NCBI GenBank assembly: GCA_947084925.1
Contig: CAMTUJ010000010.1
Span: forward strand, 124,001-188,000
Direction of reading: 5' to 3'
Source of the DNA: JAGPUQ01 sp947084925
Lineage (GTDB): Bacteria; Pseudomonadota; Gammaproteobacteria; Pseudomonadales; Porticoccaceae
DNA: 64,000 nt
Shown: positions 51,415 through 59,978 of the stretch, in pieces
Layout: each line of letters opens with the position of its first letter
Position numbering within the stretch: position 1 is the stretch's first letter
The notes under the pieces: model-generated
What the model was told of the DNA's origin: nothing
Database searches by the model: none
What the model saw: only the letters and a program-made list of their open reading frames with translations
Program-made: the position numbers and the translations under genes

Positions 51415-52596
51415 ATGACGACCCTGGGTACTCCCTTCTCCACTACGGCGACTCGTGTGCTGCTGTGCGGCGCGGGTGAATTGGGCAAGGAAGTCGCCAT
51501 CGAGCTGCAACGCCTGGGCTGCGAAGTGATCGCCCTCGACCGCTACGCCAATGCGCCGGCCATGCAGGTGGCGGATCGCTCTCATGTGCTGTCGATGCTC
51601 GATGGCGCCGCGCTGCGCGCGGTGATCGAACACGAGCGGCCGCACTACATCGTTCCCGAGATCGAGGCGATTGCCACCGATACCCTGCTGGCGCTGGAAA
51701 GCGAGGGGTACAAAGTCGTGCCGAGCGCGCGCGCCGCCCATCTGACCATGAATCGCGAAGGCATCCGCCGGCTCGCGGCGCAAACCCTGGGTCTGCCGAC
51801 CTCGCCCTACCGGTTTGCCGATACCCGCGCCGAGTTCAATGCGGCGGTGGCCGCCATCGGTCTGCCGTGCGTGGTGAAACCCGTCATGAGTTCGTCGGGC
51901 AAGGGGCAGAGCCTGGTGCGCGATCCGGCGGATGTCGCCGCGGCCTGGGACTATGCCCAGGCCGGCGGGCGCGCGGGCGCCGGGCGGGTGATCGTCGAGG
52001 GTTTCGTCGCCTTTGATTACGAAATCACCCTGCTCACCGTGCGCCACCGTGACGGCACCAGTTTTTGCGCGCCCATCGGGCATCGCCAGGAGGAGGGCGA
52101 CTACCGCGAGTCCTGGCAGCCGCAGCCGATGTCGGAAACCGCGCTCGAACGCGCGCGGATCATGGCAGCGCAGGTCACCGAGGCGCTGGGCGGCTGGGGC
52201 CTGTTCGGGGTCGAGTTTTTCGTGCGCGGCGACGCGGTGATTTTCAGCGAGGTATCGCCGCGCCCCCACGATACCGGGATGGTGACGCTCATCTCCCAGG
52301 ATCTGTCCCAGTTTGCGCTGCATGTACGGGCCATTCTCGGGCTGCCGATACCGAACATCGTCCAGCACGGACCGGCCGCATCCGCCGCCCTGCTGGTCGA
52401 AGGCACTTCGACCCGGGTGCGGTTTTCCGGTCTGGAAGCGGCACTGGGCGCGCCGGACACCCAGTTGCGCCTGTTCGGAAAACCCGAGGTAAATGGTCGG
52501 CGCCGCATGGGAGTCTGCCTCGCGCGCGGCCGGACCATTGACGCGGCGAAAGCGCAGGCGTTGGCGATGCGCGACCGGATCCGGGTAGAGTTATAA
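51415..52596 (+). CDS. purT: Formate-dependent phosphoribosylglycinamide formyltransferase 2
   Basis: PurT makes formyl-GAR from GAR, formate and ATP in purine synthesis. The 393-residue ATP-grasp protein has VLLCGAGELGKEVAIELQRL, HYIVPEIEAIATD, TMNREGIRRLAAQTLGLPTS, VVKPVMSSSGKGQS and EVSPRPHDTGMVTL. The second in-frame ATG (MTTLGTPFSTTATRVLL) matches the family start; the ATG 12 bp upstream is less likely. Confidence 0.96.
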   Translation: MTTLGTPFSTTATRVLLCGAGELGKEVAIELQRLGCEVIALDRYANAPAMQVADRSHVLSMLDGAALRAVIEHERPHYIVPEIEAIATDTLLALESEGYKVVPSARAAHLTMNREGIRRLAAQTLGLPTSPYRFADTRAEFNAAVAAIGLPCVVKPVMSSSGKGQSLVRDPADVAAAWDYAQAGGRAGAGRVIVEGFVAFDYEITLLTVRHRDGTSFCAPIGHRQEEGDYRESWQPQPMSETALERARIMAAQVTEALGGWGLFGVEFFVRGDAVIFSEVSPRPHDTGMVTLISQDLSQFALHVRAILGLPIPNIVQHGPAASAALLVEGTSTRVRFSGLEAALGAPDTQLRLFGKPEVNGRRRMGVCLARGRTIDAAKAQALAMRDRIRVEL

Positions 52597-52645
52597 CGGC
52601 GTCGAGGTCCCGGGCACCCGGCCCTGGTGCTGCGAGCCGTAGTCG

Positions 52646-52672
52646 CAGGGCGGATAAGCGAAGCGCATCCGC
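52646..52672. repeat. Palindromic repeat downstream of purT
   Basis: AGGGCGGATAAGCGAAGCGC followed by ATCCGC is the same repeat family in the opposite orientation, slightly degenerate. Confidence 0.65.
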
Positions 52673-52694
52673 GAGGACCGGGGTTTACTTTTCA

Positions 52695-52710
52695 GATAAT
52701 AATCATTATC
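52695..52710 (+). promoter_or_regulatory. Fur box before the cupredoxin-FTR1 genes
   Basis: GATAATAATCATTATC closely matches the GATAAT-type hexamer array of the Fur box and ends 27 bp before the start codon, where it should overlap the promoter. Iron-repressed expression of both downstream genes is predicted. Confidence 0.85.
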
Positions 52711-52737
52711 GTTTGAATCGAACGCGACCGGAGAACA

Positions 52738-53067
52738 ATGATGCATAAGATACTTGGATTGCTGCTGCTCTCACTGCTGCTGGCGCCGGACGTCCGGGCG
52801 GAGACACCGGAAATCCCGCTGGTCATCAAGGATCACCGCTTCGAACCCGCCACGGTGAAGGTGCCCGCCAACACCAAGGTGATGCTGGTGGTGGAGAATC
52901 GCGACGCCACCCCGGAGGAATTCGAAAGTCACGACCTGCATCGCGAGAAGGTCATCGCCGGCGGCAAGACCGCGAAGATTCGTGTGGGTCCGCTCAAGCC
53001 CGGCACCTACAAGTTTTTTGGCGAGTTTCATCAGGACACCGCGCAGGGCGTGGTCGTCGTTGAATAG
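52738..53067 (+). CDS. Periplasmic cupredoxin-domain protein, iron uptake
   Basis: The 109-residue product has a signal peptide (ILGLLLLSLLLAPDVRA) and a cupredoxin_1-type beta barrel: IPLVIKDHRFEPATVKVPAN, ENRDATPEEFESHDLHREKVI and PGTYKFFGEFH. His and acidic residues in FESHDLHRE and GEFHQD could bind copper or iron; the usual copper Cys is absent. Such small proteins partner FTR1 permeases (EfeO/FtrA-like). Two ATGs are adjacent; the second, 7 nt from GGAG, is equally good. It sits 18 bp before the permease gene. Confidence 0.85.
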   Translation: MMHKILGLLLLSLLLAPDVRAETPEIPLVIKDHRFEPATVKVPANTKVMLVVENRDATPEEFESHDLHREKVIAGGKTAKIRVGPLKPGTYKFFGEFHQDTAQGVVVVE

Positions 53068-53085
53068 CAGACGGGTGATGCGATC

Positions 53086-53904
53086 GTGTTGAGTGCGCTG
53101 ATTATCGTCTTTCGCGAGGTGCTGGAAGCAGCCCTGGTGATCGGCATCGTGTGCGCGGCGACCCGGGGTGTGCGGGGGCGCGGCGTCATGGTGACATTGG
53201 GTGTCGGCGCCGGCATTGTCGGCGCCTCGCTGGTGGCGCTGGGCGCGGAGCGGATCGCCGAGTTGGCGGCGGGCATGGGCCAGGAGCTGTTCAACGCGGC
53301 GATCCTGCTCACCGTGGTGGTCATGCTCGGTGCCCACATCCTGTGGATGTCCCGTCATGGCGAGGCGCTGGCACGCGATGCCGGCCGCGCCGGCGAATCG
53401 GTGCGCACGGGTCAGAAGCCGCCCCGTATCTTGGCCGCGCTGGTGGGCCTCGCGGTACTGCGCGAAGGGTCGGAAGTGGTGCTGTTCCTGTACGGCATCG
53501 CGGCGAGCGGTGTGACGGCCGCCGCCATGTTTGCCGGTTCCGCCGCCGGCATCGTGCTGGGCGCGCTGGTCGGTTTCGCGCTCTACAGCGGATTGTTGAC
53601 CATTCCCTCGCGCCATCTGTTCGCGGTGTCCTCCGCGCTGTTGATCCTGCTCGCGGCGGGCATGGCCGGACAGGCCGCGAAATTCCTGATCCAGGCGGAT
53701 TATCTGCCACCCCTGGGCTATCTCTGGGACAGCTCCTGGCTGATCCGCAACGATTCCGTAGTGGGTACCGTGCTGGCCACGCTGGTGGGCTACGAAGCCG
53801 AGCCCGCCGGCACGCAGGTGTTGTTTTATCTGGCCGTGATCGGCGTTCTCGTGGGTGGGACCTGGTGCGTGCAGCGGACCCGGCGCGCCCCGGCGCATCC
53901 ATGA
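53086..53904 (+). CDS. FTR1-family iron permease
   Basis: The 272-residue membrane protein has seven hydrophobic segments and the two REXXE iron-binding motifs: IVFREVLEAALVIG near the N-terminus and VLREGSEVVLFLYG near residue 125. FTR1/EfeU permeases import iron after oxidation or periplasmic binding. The GTG start is the only one that fits the frame. A Fur box lies upstream of the two-gene unit; no EfeB-like peroxidase or further component follows. Confidence 0.92.
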   Translation: MLSALIIVFREVLEAALVIGIVCAATRGVRGRGVMVTLGVGAGIVGASLVALGAERIAELAAGMGQELFNAAILLTVVVMLGAHILWMSRHGEALARDAGRAGESVRTGQKPPRILAALVGLAVLREGSEVVLFLYGIAASGVTAAAMFAGSAAGIVLGALVGFALYSGLLTIPSRHLFAVSSALLILLAAGMAGQAAKFLIQADYLPPLGYLWDSSWLIRNDSVVGTVLATLVGYEAEPAGTQVLFYLAVIGVLVGGTWCVQRTRRAPAHP

Positions 53905-53999
53905 CGGCGGCCTGATCTTTCCGGTGGTCGCCCCGCGCCGGGTTCGCGGTAACGGGTGCGAAAACCTGCGGGCGCAATGTTCGGCAAAAAACGTTCGGC

Positions 54000-54038
54000 A
54001 AAAAAAAGCGCGGCGGGAGTATATATTTCCCGCCGCGC
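54000..54038 (-). terminator. Minus-strand terminator with no obvious gene of its own
   Basis: A perfect 11-bp stem (GCGCGGCGGGA / TCCCGCCGCGC) around an AT-rich 9-nt loop is flanked on its low-coordinate side by eight A residues, a U tract on the minus strand. The plus strand has no T-run after it. GTTCGGCAAAAAA is directly repeated at 53979-53991 and 53993-54005. Confidence 0.8.
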
Positions 54039-54260
54039 TCAGAGCGGGTCAGCCTTGATGGTGCAACCTTAGGGCGATCACCCTGATCAGGCAACCGCGC
54101 CACATCGACAATGTGCGCTGGTTAACAGATCGGCGGGCAGTTGGCGCGGCCAGAGCCTGAAAAACAGCAGTTCGCCAATCTTCTGAAGCCTTGGCTGGCC
54201 CGTTCAGCACACCGGGATTCCGCGCGGACAGCCTGCGCCGGGGGTAAAGCCAAGGGTAGA
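54039..54260. other. Intergenic region, candidate minus-strand small RNA
   Basis: No protein gene is supported here. It lies between the acnB terminator and another minus-strand terminator and contains an 8-bp inverted repeat (CCTTGGCT at 54189-54196, AGCCAAGG at 54248-54255). I could not match it to a known RNA family. Confidence 0.35.
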
Positions 54261-54292
54261 ATAAAAAAGGGCGATCCCGCTCGGGACCGCCC
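54261..54292 (-). terminator. Rho-independent terminator of acnB
   Basis: On the minus strand, GGGCGGTCCC-gagc-GGGATCGCCC (one mismatch) is followed by TTTTTTAT, 19 bp after the acnB stop. Confidence 0.88.
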
Positions 54293-54310
54293 GCGGCACC
54301 GACGCTTTGC

Positions 54311-56908
54311 TCAGGTCACCTCGATAATCAGCTTGGCGGCAATGCGCTTGCCGTCGTCCGCCGCCTTCTGGAAGGAGGCGATCTGATCGAAGTTCATGTA
54401 GCGGTAGATTTCTTTCGATTTGCTGCCGATGTCGGCGGCGTACTCAAGGTATTCCTCCGGCGTCGGCAGGCGCCCCAGGATGCCGCCCACGGCGGCCAGT
54501 TCCGCCGAGGTCAGATAGACGTTGGCGCCGTCGCCCAGGCGGTTGGGGAAGTTCCGGGTCGAGGTCGACAGCACCGTGGTGCCCGGTGCCACGCGCGCCT
54601 GGTTGCCCATGCACAGGGAGCAGCCGGGCATCTCGGTGCGCGCGCCGGCACGCCCGAAGATGCTGTAGTAGCCCTCTTCCATCAGGGTGTGCTCATCCAT
54701 GCGGGTCGGCGGCACGATCCAGAAGCGGGTCTTGAGGGTTCCGGGTTTTACCTGCTCCAGCAGTTTGCCGGCGGCGCGGAAATGCCCGATGTTGGTCATG
54801 CAGGAGCCGATGAACACCTCGTCCACCTTGTCGCCCGCCACTTGCGACAGCAGGCGCGCGTCATCCGGGTCGTTGGGGGCGCAGACGATGGGTTCGCGGA
54901 TTTCATTGAGATCGATGTCGATCACCGCGCTGTATTCGGCGTCCTTGTCCGCCGCCAGGAGTTCGGGCTTGGCGAGCCAGGCCTCCATCTTGCGGGCGCG
55001 GCGTTCGAGGGTGCGGGGATCGCCGTAACCTTCCGAGATCATCCAGCGCAGCATGGTGATGTTGGAGCGCAGGTATTCCGCGATCGACGCCTCGCTCAGG
55101 CGGATGGTGCAGCCGGAGGCGGAGCGCTCGGCGGAGGCGTCCGACAACTCGAATGCCTGTTCGACGGTAAGGGTTTCCAGTCCTTCGATTTCCAGCACCC
55201 GGCCCGAGAAGACGTTCTTCTTGCCCTGCTTGGCCACCGTCAGCAGGCCCTGCTGAATGGCGTAGTAGGGAATCGCGTGGACCAGATCCCGCAGCGTGAT
55301 GCCGGGCTGCATCTGGCCCTTGAAGCGGACCAGCACGGACTCCGGCATGTCGAGGGGCATCACCCCGGTGGCGGCGGCGAATGCCACCAGGCCGGAACCC
55401 GCCGGGAACGAAATTCCGATCGGGAAGCGGGTGTGGGAGTCGCCGCCGGTGCCCACGGTGTCGGGCAGCAGCATGCGGTTGATCCAGCTGTGGATGATGC
55501 CGTCGCCGGGGCGCAGGGACACGCCGCCGCGATTCATGATGAAGTCCGGCAGCGTGTGCTGGGTCTCGATGTCCACCGGCTTGGGATAGGCGGCGGTGTG
55601 GCAGAAGGACTGCATCACCAGGTCGGTCGAGAAACCGAGGCAGGCGAGATCCTGCAATTCGTCGCGGGTCATGGGGCCGGTGGTGTCCTGGGAGCCCACG
55701 GTGGTCATCATCGGCTCGCAATAGGCGCCGGGCCGCACGCCGGTCACGCCGCAGGCGCGGCCGACCATTTTCTGCGCGAGCGTATAACCCTTGCCGGTGT
55801 CGGCGGGCTGCTGCGGGGTGCGGAACAGGGTGGTCGGGCCGAGTCCCAGGGTTTCGCGGGCGCGCCGGGTCAGGCCGCGACCCACGATCAGGTTGATGCG
55901 GCCGCCGGCGCGGACTTCGTCCAGCAGCACGGCGGAGCGCAGTTCAAATTCCGCCAGTACGGCGCCGGTCACCTGATCGAGAATTTTTCCCTCGTAGGGC
56001 AGGATGTCGATGACCTGCCCGGTTTCGAGCTTTTCGACGGGCGCTTCAAACACTAGGGCGCCGGAGTCTTCCATGGTGTTGAAGAAAATCGGCGCGACCT
56101 TGCCGCCGATGCAGATACCGCCGGCGCGCTTGTTGGGGATACCGGGCATGTCGTCGCCCGTGTACCAGAGCACCGAGTTGGTGGCGGATTTGCGCGAGGA
56201 GCCGGTGCCGACCACGTCGCCCACGAAGGCCACCGGATAGCCTTTCTGTTTCAGTTCCAGGATCTGCGCTTCGGCGTTCTCCACGCCCTCGCGGGGAATC
56301 TTGTACATGGCCTTGGCGTGCAGCGGAATGTCGGGCCGCGACCAGGCATCGGGGGCCGGCGACAGGTCGTCGGTGTTGGTTTCGCCGGGCACCTTGAAGA
56401 CGCTGGCGGTGAGTTTTTTCGGGACTTCCGGACGCTTCAGGAACCACTCCGCAGCGGCCCAGGACTGGAGCACCGCGCGCGCCTGAACATTGCCTTTCTG
56501 GGCCTTTTCCGCGACATCGTGGAACGCATCGAACATCAGCAGGGTGTGTTTGAGTTCTTCGGCGGCCAGCGGGCCGAGTTCGGCATCGTCGAGCGCGCCC
56601 ACCAGGGTCGCGATGTTGTAGCCGCCCAGCATCATGCCGAGCAGACGGATCGCGTGGGGGCGGTCGATCAGCGGCGATGTGGCCTCGCCCTTGACGATGG
56701 CCGACAGAAACCCGGCCTTGACATAGGCGGCGGCGTCCACGCCCGGCGGTACCCGGTTGGTGATCAGATCGAGCAGCAGGTCCGCTTCACCGGGCGGCGG
56801 GTTTTTCAGGAGCTCGACCAGTGCCGCCGTCCACTCCGGATTCAGGGGCTTGGGCGGTACGCCCTCGGCGGCGCGTTCCTCGACATGTTTCCGATAGGCA
56901 GCTAGCAC
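54311..56908 (-). CDS. acnB: Aconitate hydratase B
   Basis: AcnB interconverts citrate and isocitrate and acts on 2-methylcitrate intermediates. Starting at a GTG preceded by AGGAGTATCTGCC, the product is 865 residues, beginning VLAAYRKHVEERAAEG as in E. coli AcnB. It has the HEAT-like N-terminal domain (TNRVPPGVDAAAYVKAGFL), the swivel domain (DVVGTGSSRKSATNS), and the Fe-S cysteines in FIGSCMTNIGH and MPGCSLCMGNQA. A longer open frame upstream lacks conserved sequence. Confidence 0.97.
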   Translation of the reverse strand: MLAAYRKHVEERAAEGVPPKPLNPEWTAALVELLKNPPPGEADLLLDLITNRVPPGVDAAAYVKAGFLSAIVKGEATSPLIDRPHAIRLLGMMLGGYNIATLVGALDDAELGPLAAEELKHTLLMFDAFHDVAEKAQKGNVQARAVLQSWAAAEWFLKRPEVPKKLTASVFKVPGETNTDDLSPAPDAWSRPDIPLHAKAMYKIPREGVENAEAQILELKQKGYPVAFVGDVVGTGSSRKSATNSVLWYTGDDMPGIPNKRAGGICIGGKVAPIFFNTMEDSGALVFEAPVEKLETGQVIDILPYEGKILDQVTGAVLAEFELRSAVLLDEVRAGGRINLIVGRGLTRRARETLGLGPTTLFRTPQQPADTGKGYTLAQKMVGRACGVTGVRPGAYCEPMMTTVGSQDTTGPMTRDELQDLACLGFSTDLVMQSFCHTAAYPKPVDIETQHTLPDFIMNRGGVSLRPGDGIIHSWINRMLLPDTVGTGGDSHTRFPIGISFPAGSGLVAFAAATGVMPLDMPESVLVRFKGQMQPGITLRDLVHAIPYYAIQQGLLTVAKQGKKNVFSGRVLEIEGLETLTVEQAFELSDASAERSASGCTIRLSEASIAEYLRSNITMLRWMISEGYGDPRTLERRARKMEAWLAKPELLAADKDAEYSAVIDIDLNEIREPIVCAPNDPDDARLLSQVAGDKVDEVFIGSCMTNIGHFRAAGKLLEQVKPGTLKTRFWIVPPTRMDEHTLMEEGYYSIFGRAGARTEMPGCSLCMGNQARVAPGTTVLSTSTRNFPNRLGDGANVYLTSAELAAVGGILGRLPTPEEYLEYAADIGSKSKEIYRYMNFDQIASFQKAADDGKRIAAKLIIEVT

Positions 56909-57078
56909 GGCAGATACTCCTGTTGGGACTATGGGCGGGCGGGTCGTCGCGGGGGAGGGCCAGTCACTCCCCGTCGGGGCCAGAATTCTACGCCAAATGA
57001 CGCGGTTTGCGCGGGTTTGTCCGGCGCGGGGCAGCGGGTGCTGGCGAGCGGCGGGCGCTGCGGGTAGAGTGCCCAACC

Positions 57079-57564
57079 ATGGTCGCTTCTTCCCGCACAG
57101 GCATGCCCCGCACAGGTACACCCTGCATCGGCATCTGCTCCGCCGGCATCGGCGACAGTGTGTGCCGGGGCTGCATGCGCTGCGTCCACGAAGTCAGCCA
57201 GTGGAATGGTTTCACCGACGCCGAGCGGCAACTGGTATGGGCGCGGCTCGACCGCTTTCTGGTGCAGATCGTCAACAATCGCCTGGAGCTGCGCGATCTG
57301 GCCCTGCTCGAAACCGCCCTGGCCGACTGGAACATACCCCGCGACCCGGCGCGACCGCCGCAGCGCTGGCTCTACGATCTGCTGCGCCTGGCCGGCAGCC
57401 GGATCGGCGACCCCTCGGCGTGCGGCTTTGCCGTGCTGCCCGGGTCGGAACACCTCGGCACCGCGCAACTCTGCCGCGTGATCGAGCGCGAATGGCATGC
57501 GCTCTCGCTCGCACACTTCGAACGCTATATTGCGCCGGGCCTCGGTGTCATGCAGTCTTCGTGA
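57079..57564 (+). CDS. DUF1289-domain protein with long C-terminal extension
   Basis: The N-terminal half holds the DUF1289 signature PCIGICSAGIGDSVCRGCMR and the following VSQWNGFTDAERQLVW, with Cys residues that may bind iron or zinc. Most DUF1289 proteins are 60-80 residues; this one has 161, with a helical C-terminal region (NNRLELRDLALLETALADW to SLAHFERYIAPGLG) I do not recognise. The ATG after GAGTGCCCAACC starts the conserved part. Function unknown. It is divergent from acnB and lies 55 bp before the GST gene. Confidence 0.8.
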   Translation: MVASSRTGMPRTGTPCIGICSAGIGDSVCRGCMRCVHEVSQWNGFTDAERQLVWARLDRFLVQIVNNRLELRDLALLETALADWNIPRDPARPPQRWLYDLLRLAGSRIGDPSACGFAVLPGSEHLGTAQLCRVIEREWHALSLAHFERYIAPGLGVMQSS

Positions 57565-57619
57565 TGCACGCTGTTTTCGTGACAAGGGCAATAACAATCC
57601 ATCCCGGGAGGATGCTGCA

Positions 57620-58264
57620 ATGATCAAGCTCTATGGTTTTCCGGTCAGCGATTACTACAACATGGTGAAGGTGGCCCTGCTCGAAAAAGGCTTCCAGTTC
57701 GAGGAAGTGATGGTGCGTCCGGGCGCGGACCCGGCCTTTCTGGCCAAGAGCCCGATGGGCAAGATTCCCTGCCTCGAAGTGGCGGAAGGCTTCATCACCG
57801 AGACCAATGTGATTCTTGAGTTCATCGAGGATTCGTCGACCGATCATCCGCTGCTGCCGGCGGACAGCTTTCAGCGCGCCAAGGTGCGTGAGCTGATGAA
57901 AAGCGCCGAACTCTACCTGGAGCTGGTCGCGCGGCAATTGTTCGGCGGGGTATTTTTTGGCGCGCCCCTGAGCGACGAGCTCAAGCAGTCGGTCGGTGCC
58001 CAGCTCGACAAAGGCGTCGCCGCGCTCAACAAGCTGCTCAAATTCAAGCCCTATGCGGCGGGTGCCGAACTCACCTACGCCGATATCGTGCTCTATTACT
58101 CCGCCACCCTGGGCGGCATGGCGGTGGAGCGCGCCCTGGGTCGCAAGCTGAACGACGAAATCCCCGGCCTGGCCGTCTGGCTGGCACTGATGGAAAAGAA
58201 CACCGCGGTGCAGAAAGCCAATCGCGACCGCGACGCGGCCCTCAAGGCCATGATGGCGGGCTGA
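57620..58264 (+). CDS. Glutathione S-transferase family protein
   Basis: The 214-residue product has an N-terminal thioredoxin-like domain (MIKLYGFPVSDYYNMVKVAL, PMGKIPCLEV, TETNVILEFIED) and an all-helical C-terminal domain with ELTYADIVLYY. A Ser/Tyr near residue 10 could activate glutathione. Start is supported by GGGAGGATGCTGCA. Substrate unknown. It is 6 bp upstream of miaE. Confidence 0.92.
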   Translation: MIKLYGFPVSDYYNMVKVALLEKGFQFEEVMVRPGADPAFLAKSPMGKIPCLEVAEGFITETNVILEFIEDSSTDHPLLPADSFQRAKVRELMKSAELYLELVARQLFGGVFFGAPLSDELKQSVGAQLDKGVAALNKLLKFKPYAAGAELTYADIVLYYSATLGGMAVERALGRKLNDEIPGLAVWLALMEKNTAVQKANRDRDAALKAMMAG

Positions 58265-58270
58265 GGCGGC

Positions 58271-58876
58271 GTGGCTGTCGCGCTCGAAGCCATCCGTGCC
58301 TTTCTCCCCTGTGCCACGCCCGCCGCCTGGGTGGCGGCGGCGCTGGCGCACCCCGAAGAACTGCTGATCGATCACGCCAACTGCGAGAAGAAGGCGGCGA
58401 GCACCGCGCTCGGTCTGCTGTATCGCCACATCGACCGCCCGCCGCTGCTGCACCGGATGTCGCGCCTGGTGCGGGAGGAGCTGCGCCACTTCGAGCAGGT
58501 CGTCGCCGTCATGGAACAGCGCGGCGTGGTGTACCGGCAACTGACGGCGAGCCGCTACGCGAGCGGTCTGCGCGAGCTGGTCCGCGTCGCGGAGCCGCAC
58601 CGCCTGGTCGATACCCTGATTGCCGGCGCCTTCATCGAGGCCCGCTCCTGCGAGCGTTTCGCGGCGCTGGCGCCCCACCTGGATGCCGAGCTGGGCGCGT
58701 TCTACCAGTCGCTGCTGCGCTCCGAGGCGCGTCATTTCCGGGATTATCTGGAACTGGCCGAGACCGTCGGCGGCGACATTGCCGCGCGGATAGACCTGTT
58801 CGCCGCGCGCGAGCGGGAGCTTGTCGAGACGCCGGACGCCGAGTTTCGCTTTCATTCGGGCCCGCCGGCGGGCTGA
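58271..58876 (+). CDS. miaE: tRNA-(ms2io6A)-hydroxylase MiaE
   Basis: MiaE hydroxylates the isopentenyl group of ms2i6A37 in tRNAs reading UNN codons. The 201-residue product has the di-iron ligands of the family: HANCEKKAASTALGLL, REELRHFEQV, FIEARSCERF and SEARHFRDY. Start is a GTG. MiaE needs the MiaA/MiaB pathway, whose genes are not in this window. Confidence 0.93.
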   Translation: MAVALEAIRAFLPCATPAAWVAAALAHPEELLIDHANCEKKAASTALGLLYRHIDRPPLLHRMSRLVREELRHFEQVVAVMEQRGVVYRQLTASRYASGLRELVRVAEPHRLVDTLIAGAFIEARSCERFAALAPHLDAELGAFYQSLLRSEARHFRDYLELAETVGGDIAARIDLFAARERELVETPDAEFRFHSGPPAG

Positions 58877-59052
58877 GGATCAGCGGGGGAGTCGGTTGTG
58901 GCTTTGTCGTCGCCGCACGGTTCAAAATCCCGCTTGCCGCATCCAGGTTTGGGGCGCACAGTCAAACCGCACGGTCAAACCGGACGCAAGGGCAACCTCC
59001 CGACCGGCTACCACGGGCGCACCTGAGCGCGGCGACACAACGGAGACGGTCG

Positions 59053-59973
59053 ATGGCCACACTGGGACTCCTCGGACTCGGGCGCATGGGCGCCAACATG
59101 GCGCGCCGGCTGCGGCGCGCCGGCATCGAAGTCGTGGCGTGGAATCGCAATCCCGCCGTCGCGACCGCCCTGGCGGAGGAGACCGGAGCCGTGGCGGCCG
59201 CCGAGTTCGCCGAGCTCGTCGCCCGGCTCAGCCCGCCGCGGCTGGTGTGGCTGATGCTCCCGGCCGGGGAACCGACCCAGACCTGCCTCGACGCCATCGC
59301 GCCGCTGCTCGACGCGGGCGATCTGGTGGTCGACGGCGCCAACGCCCACTACCGGGATGCCATGCGCCGTGCCGACGCGCTCGCGGCCCGGGGGTTGCGG
59401 TTCGTGGACGCCGGTGTTTCGGGCGGGGTCTGGGGTCTCGACAACGGCTACGCGCTGATGCTCGGCGGCGAAGCGGGCGCCATCGGGATGCTGCGGCCCG
59501 TGCTGGAAGCCCTGGCGCCCGCCGCCGACGCGGGCTGGCTGCACTGCGGCCCGGCGGGTGCCGGCCACTTCGTGAAAATGATTCACAACGGCATCGAATA
59601 CGGAATGATGCAAGCCTTTGCCGAGGGCTTTGCGCTGCTGGAGGCGCGCACGGAATTCGATCTCGATCTCGCCGCCATCGCCGAGACCTGGCGCCACGGC
59701 AGCGTGGTGCGCAGCTGGTTGCTCGACCTCATGGCCAGCTTCCTCGCGGCCGACCCCGCGAGCCTGGATCAGGTGGCGCCCTATGTGGCGGATTCCGGTG
59801 AGGGCCGCTGGACGGTGATCGAAGGCGTGGAGCAGGGTGTGCCCACGCCGGTGATCAGCCTCGCGCTCGCCGCGCGCTTCGCCAGTCGCGGCGGCGACGA
59901 TTTCGCCAACCGCCTGCTGGCGCTGATGCGGCGCGGATTTGGCGGCCATGCCACCCGGGCGGCAGAGGAGTAA
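59053..59973 (+). CDS. gnd: 6-Phosphogluconate dehydrogenase, short form
   Basis: The 306-residue product has the Rossmann motif LGLLGLGRMGANMARRL and the catalytic region CGPAGAGHFVKMIHNGIEYGMM of decarboxylating 6-phosphogluconate dehydrogenases. It matches the short YqeC/GntZ-like form rather than the 470-residue E. coli Gnd. Many short forms prefer NAD, which is not proved here. It leads a gnd-zwf-pgl group, with 5 bp to zwf, that would cover all three oxidative pentose-phosphate steps. Confidence 0.93.
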   Translation: MATLGLLGLGRMGANMARRLRRAGIEVVAWNRNPAVATALAEETGAVAAAEFAELVARLSPPRLVWLMLPAGEPTQTCLDAIAPLLDAGDLVVDGANAHYRDAMRRADALAARGLRFVDAGVSGGVWGLDNGYALMLGGEAGAIGMLRPVLEALAPAADAGWLHCGPAGAGHFVKMIHNGIEYGMMQAFAEGFALLEARTEFDLDLAAIAETWRHGSVVRSWLLDLMASFLAADPASLDQVAPYVADSGEGRWTVIEGVEQGVPTPVISLALAARFASRGGDDFANRLLALMRRGFGGHATRAAEE

Positions 59974-59978
59974 AGCGG

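Noticed and set aside
54039..54260. 6S RNA or tmRNA in the gap below acnB
   Set aside because: No extended two-arm pairing with a central bubble, and no tag-peptide or tRNA-like end could be found, so no family is assigned.
54689..56056. 455-codon plus-strand frame opposite acnB
   Set aside because: Gly/His-rich translation with no motif, entirely inside acnB.
56909..57121. N-terminal extension of acnB
   Set aside because: Sequence before the GTG at 56908 is not conserved, and a good ribosome-binding site precedes that codon.
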